64,000 nt of DNA, from positions 434,001-498,000 of the forward strand of contig NZ_JAIUFY010000014.1 of assembly GCF_020165855.1 (NCBI RefSeq), read 5' to 3'. Position 1 is the stretch's first letter, and the number at the start of each line of letters is the position of its first letter. Shown in pieces: positions 63,911 to 64,000 of the stretch. Both the position numbers and the translations under genes were made by a program. The DNA comes from Celeribacter litoreus (GTDB lineage: Bacteria; Pseudomonadota; Alphaproteobacteria; Rhodobacterales; Rhodobacteraceae). The notes beneath the pieces are model-generated. The model had not been told where the DNA came from and did no database searches. It saw nothing but the letters and a program-made list of their open reading frames with translations.

Positions 63911-63940
63911 AAAAGGCGCGGAAAGATCCGCGCCTTTTTT
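63911..63940 (+). terminator. Rho-independent terminator of alaS operon
   Basis: AAAAGGCGCGGA (63911-63922) pairs with TCCGCGCCTTTT (63927-63938) around AAGA. T-rich on the right and A-rich on the left, so it could stop transcription in both directions. Confidence 0.93.
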
Positions 63941-63950
63941 CATTCCTTCT

Positions 63951-63969
63951 CGTTCATATCATTTGAACG
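63951..63969. repeat. Inverted repeat at window edge
   Basis: CGTTCA-TATCATT-TGAACG, perfect 6-bp arms. Possibly an operator or part of the next gene's control region, which lies outside the window. Confidence 0.35.
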
Positions 63970-64000
63970 GATTTTTCGGGCTCCGGTCCGACGATAGGGT

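Overview
The window is about 60% GC and gene-dense. It looks like a chromosomal segment of a Rhodobacterales (Roseobacter-group) alphaproteobacterium. The evidence is a cckA-type hybrid kinase with a perfect CtrA box upstream, recA preceded by the alphaproteobacterial SOS motif GAAC-N7-GAAC and followed by alaS, an aglEFGAK alpha-glucoside operon, and an alphaproteobacterial chemotaxis gene set. No rRNA, tRNA, CRISPR array or insertion sequence was seen. The genus cannot be read from the sequence.

Region 1 (1-30379) is a large catabolic island for a nitrogen heterocycle. A left-going operon encodes a BMP-type (nucleoside-like) ABC importer, an 8-oxoguanine-deaminase-like enzyme, a Rieske-oxygenase catalytic subunit without its Rieske domain, and guanine deaminase, which runs off the window edge. 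Divergent right-going genes encode a degenerate acylphosphatase-fold protein, a stand-alone Rieske protein, a GST and a LysR regulator. They are followed by an operon for a split TPP decarboxylase, a GMC oxidoreductase, a TRZ/ATZ amidohydrolase, a second Rieske-less oxygenase subunit, a molybdenum hydroxylase with a fused FAD-Mo subunit, and an aldehyde dehydrogenase. A second LysR gene precedes a third operon: two cyanuric acid hydrolase/barbiturase-family ring openers, an FAD monooxygenase, an NMT1-type ABC importer, an amidase and a BASS-type transporter. The set implies import, deamination, hydroxylation, oxidative attack, ring opening and amide hydrolysis of a purine- or pyrimidine-like compound. 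The true substrate is not known from sequence.

The most unusual feature is a split Rieske oxygenase. Two subunits (1034-1906 and 14936-15775) keep the mononuclear-iron ligands N, D, H, H and the distal D, but the [2Fe-2S] segment is missing. A third protein (8625-9263) has a perfect Rieske motif but no mononuclear-iron site.

Region 2 (30393-32524) is a left-going pair, an ATP-grasp protein and an alpha/beta hydrolase. Region 3 (32819-42540) is chemotaxis: a large MCP, CheB and CheD rightward, converging on a leftward operon STAS-cheY-cheA-cheW-cheR-cheY plus a small unknown gene. Region 4 (42723-52957) is alpha-glucoside/beta-glucoside use: glucokinase, GH1 glucosidase and a LacI regulator leftward, and aglEFGAK rightward, with near-identical LacI-type operators (CAAAGCGCTTTG core) upstream of both arms.

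Region 5 (53098-63887) is mainly housekeeping: a TehA-like membrane protein, guaB (IMP dehydrogenase), an RsmB-like rRNA methyltransferase, cckA, recA, alaS and a DUF1330 protein, most of them followed by strong rho-independent terminators.

Many adjacent genes overlap by 4 bp (ATGA or GTGA), which indicates translational coupling within operons, most densely in the catabolic island and the chemotaxis block.
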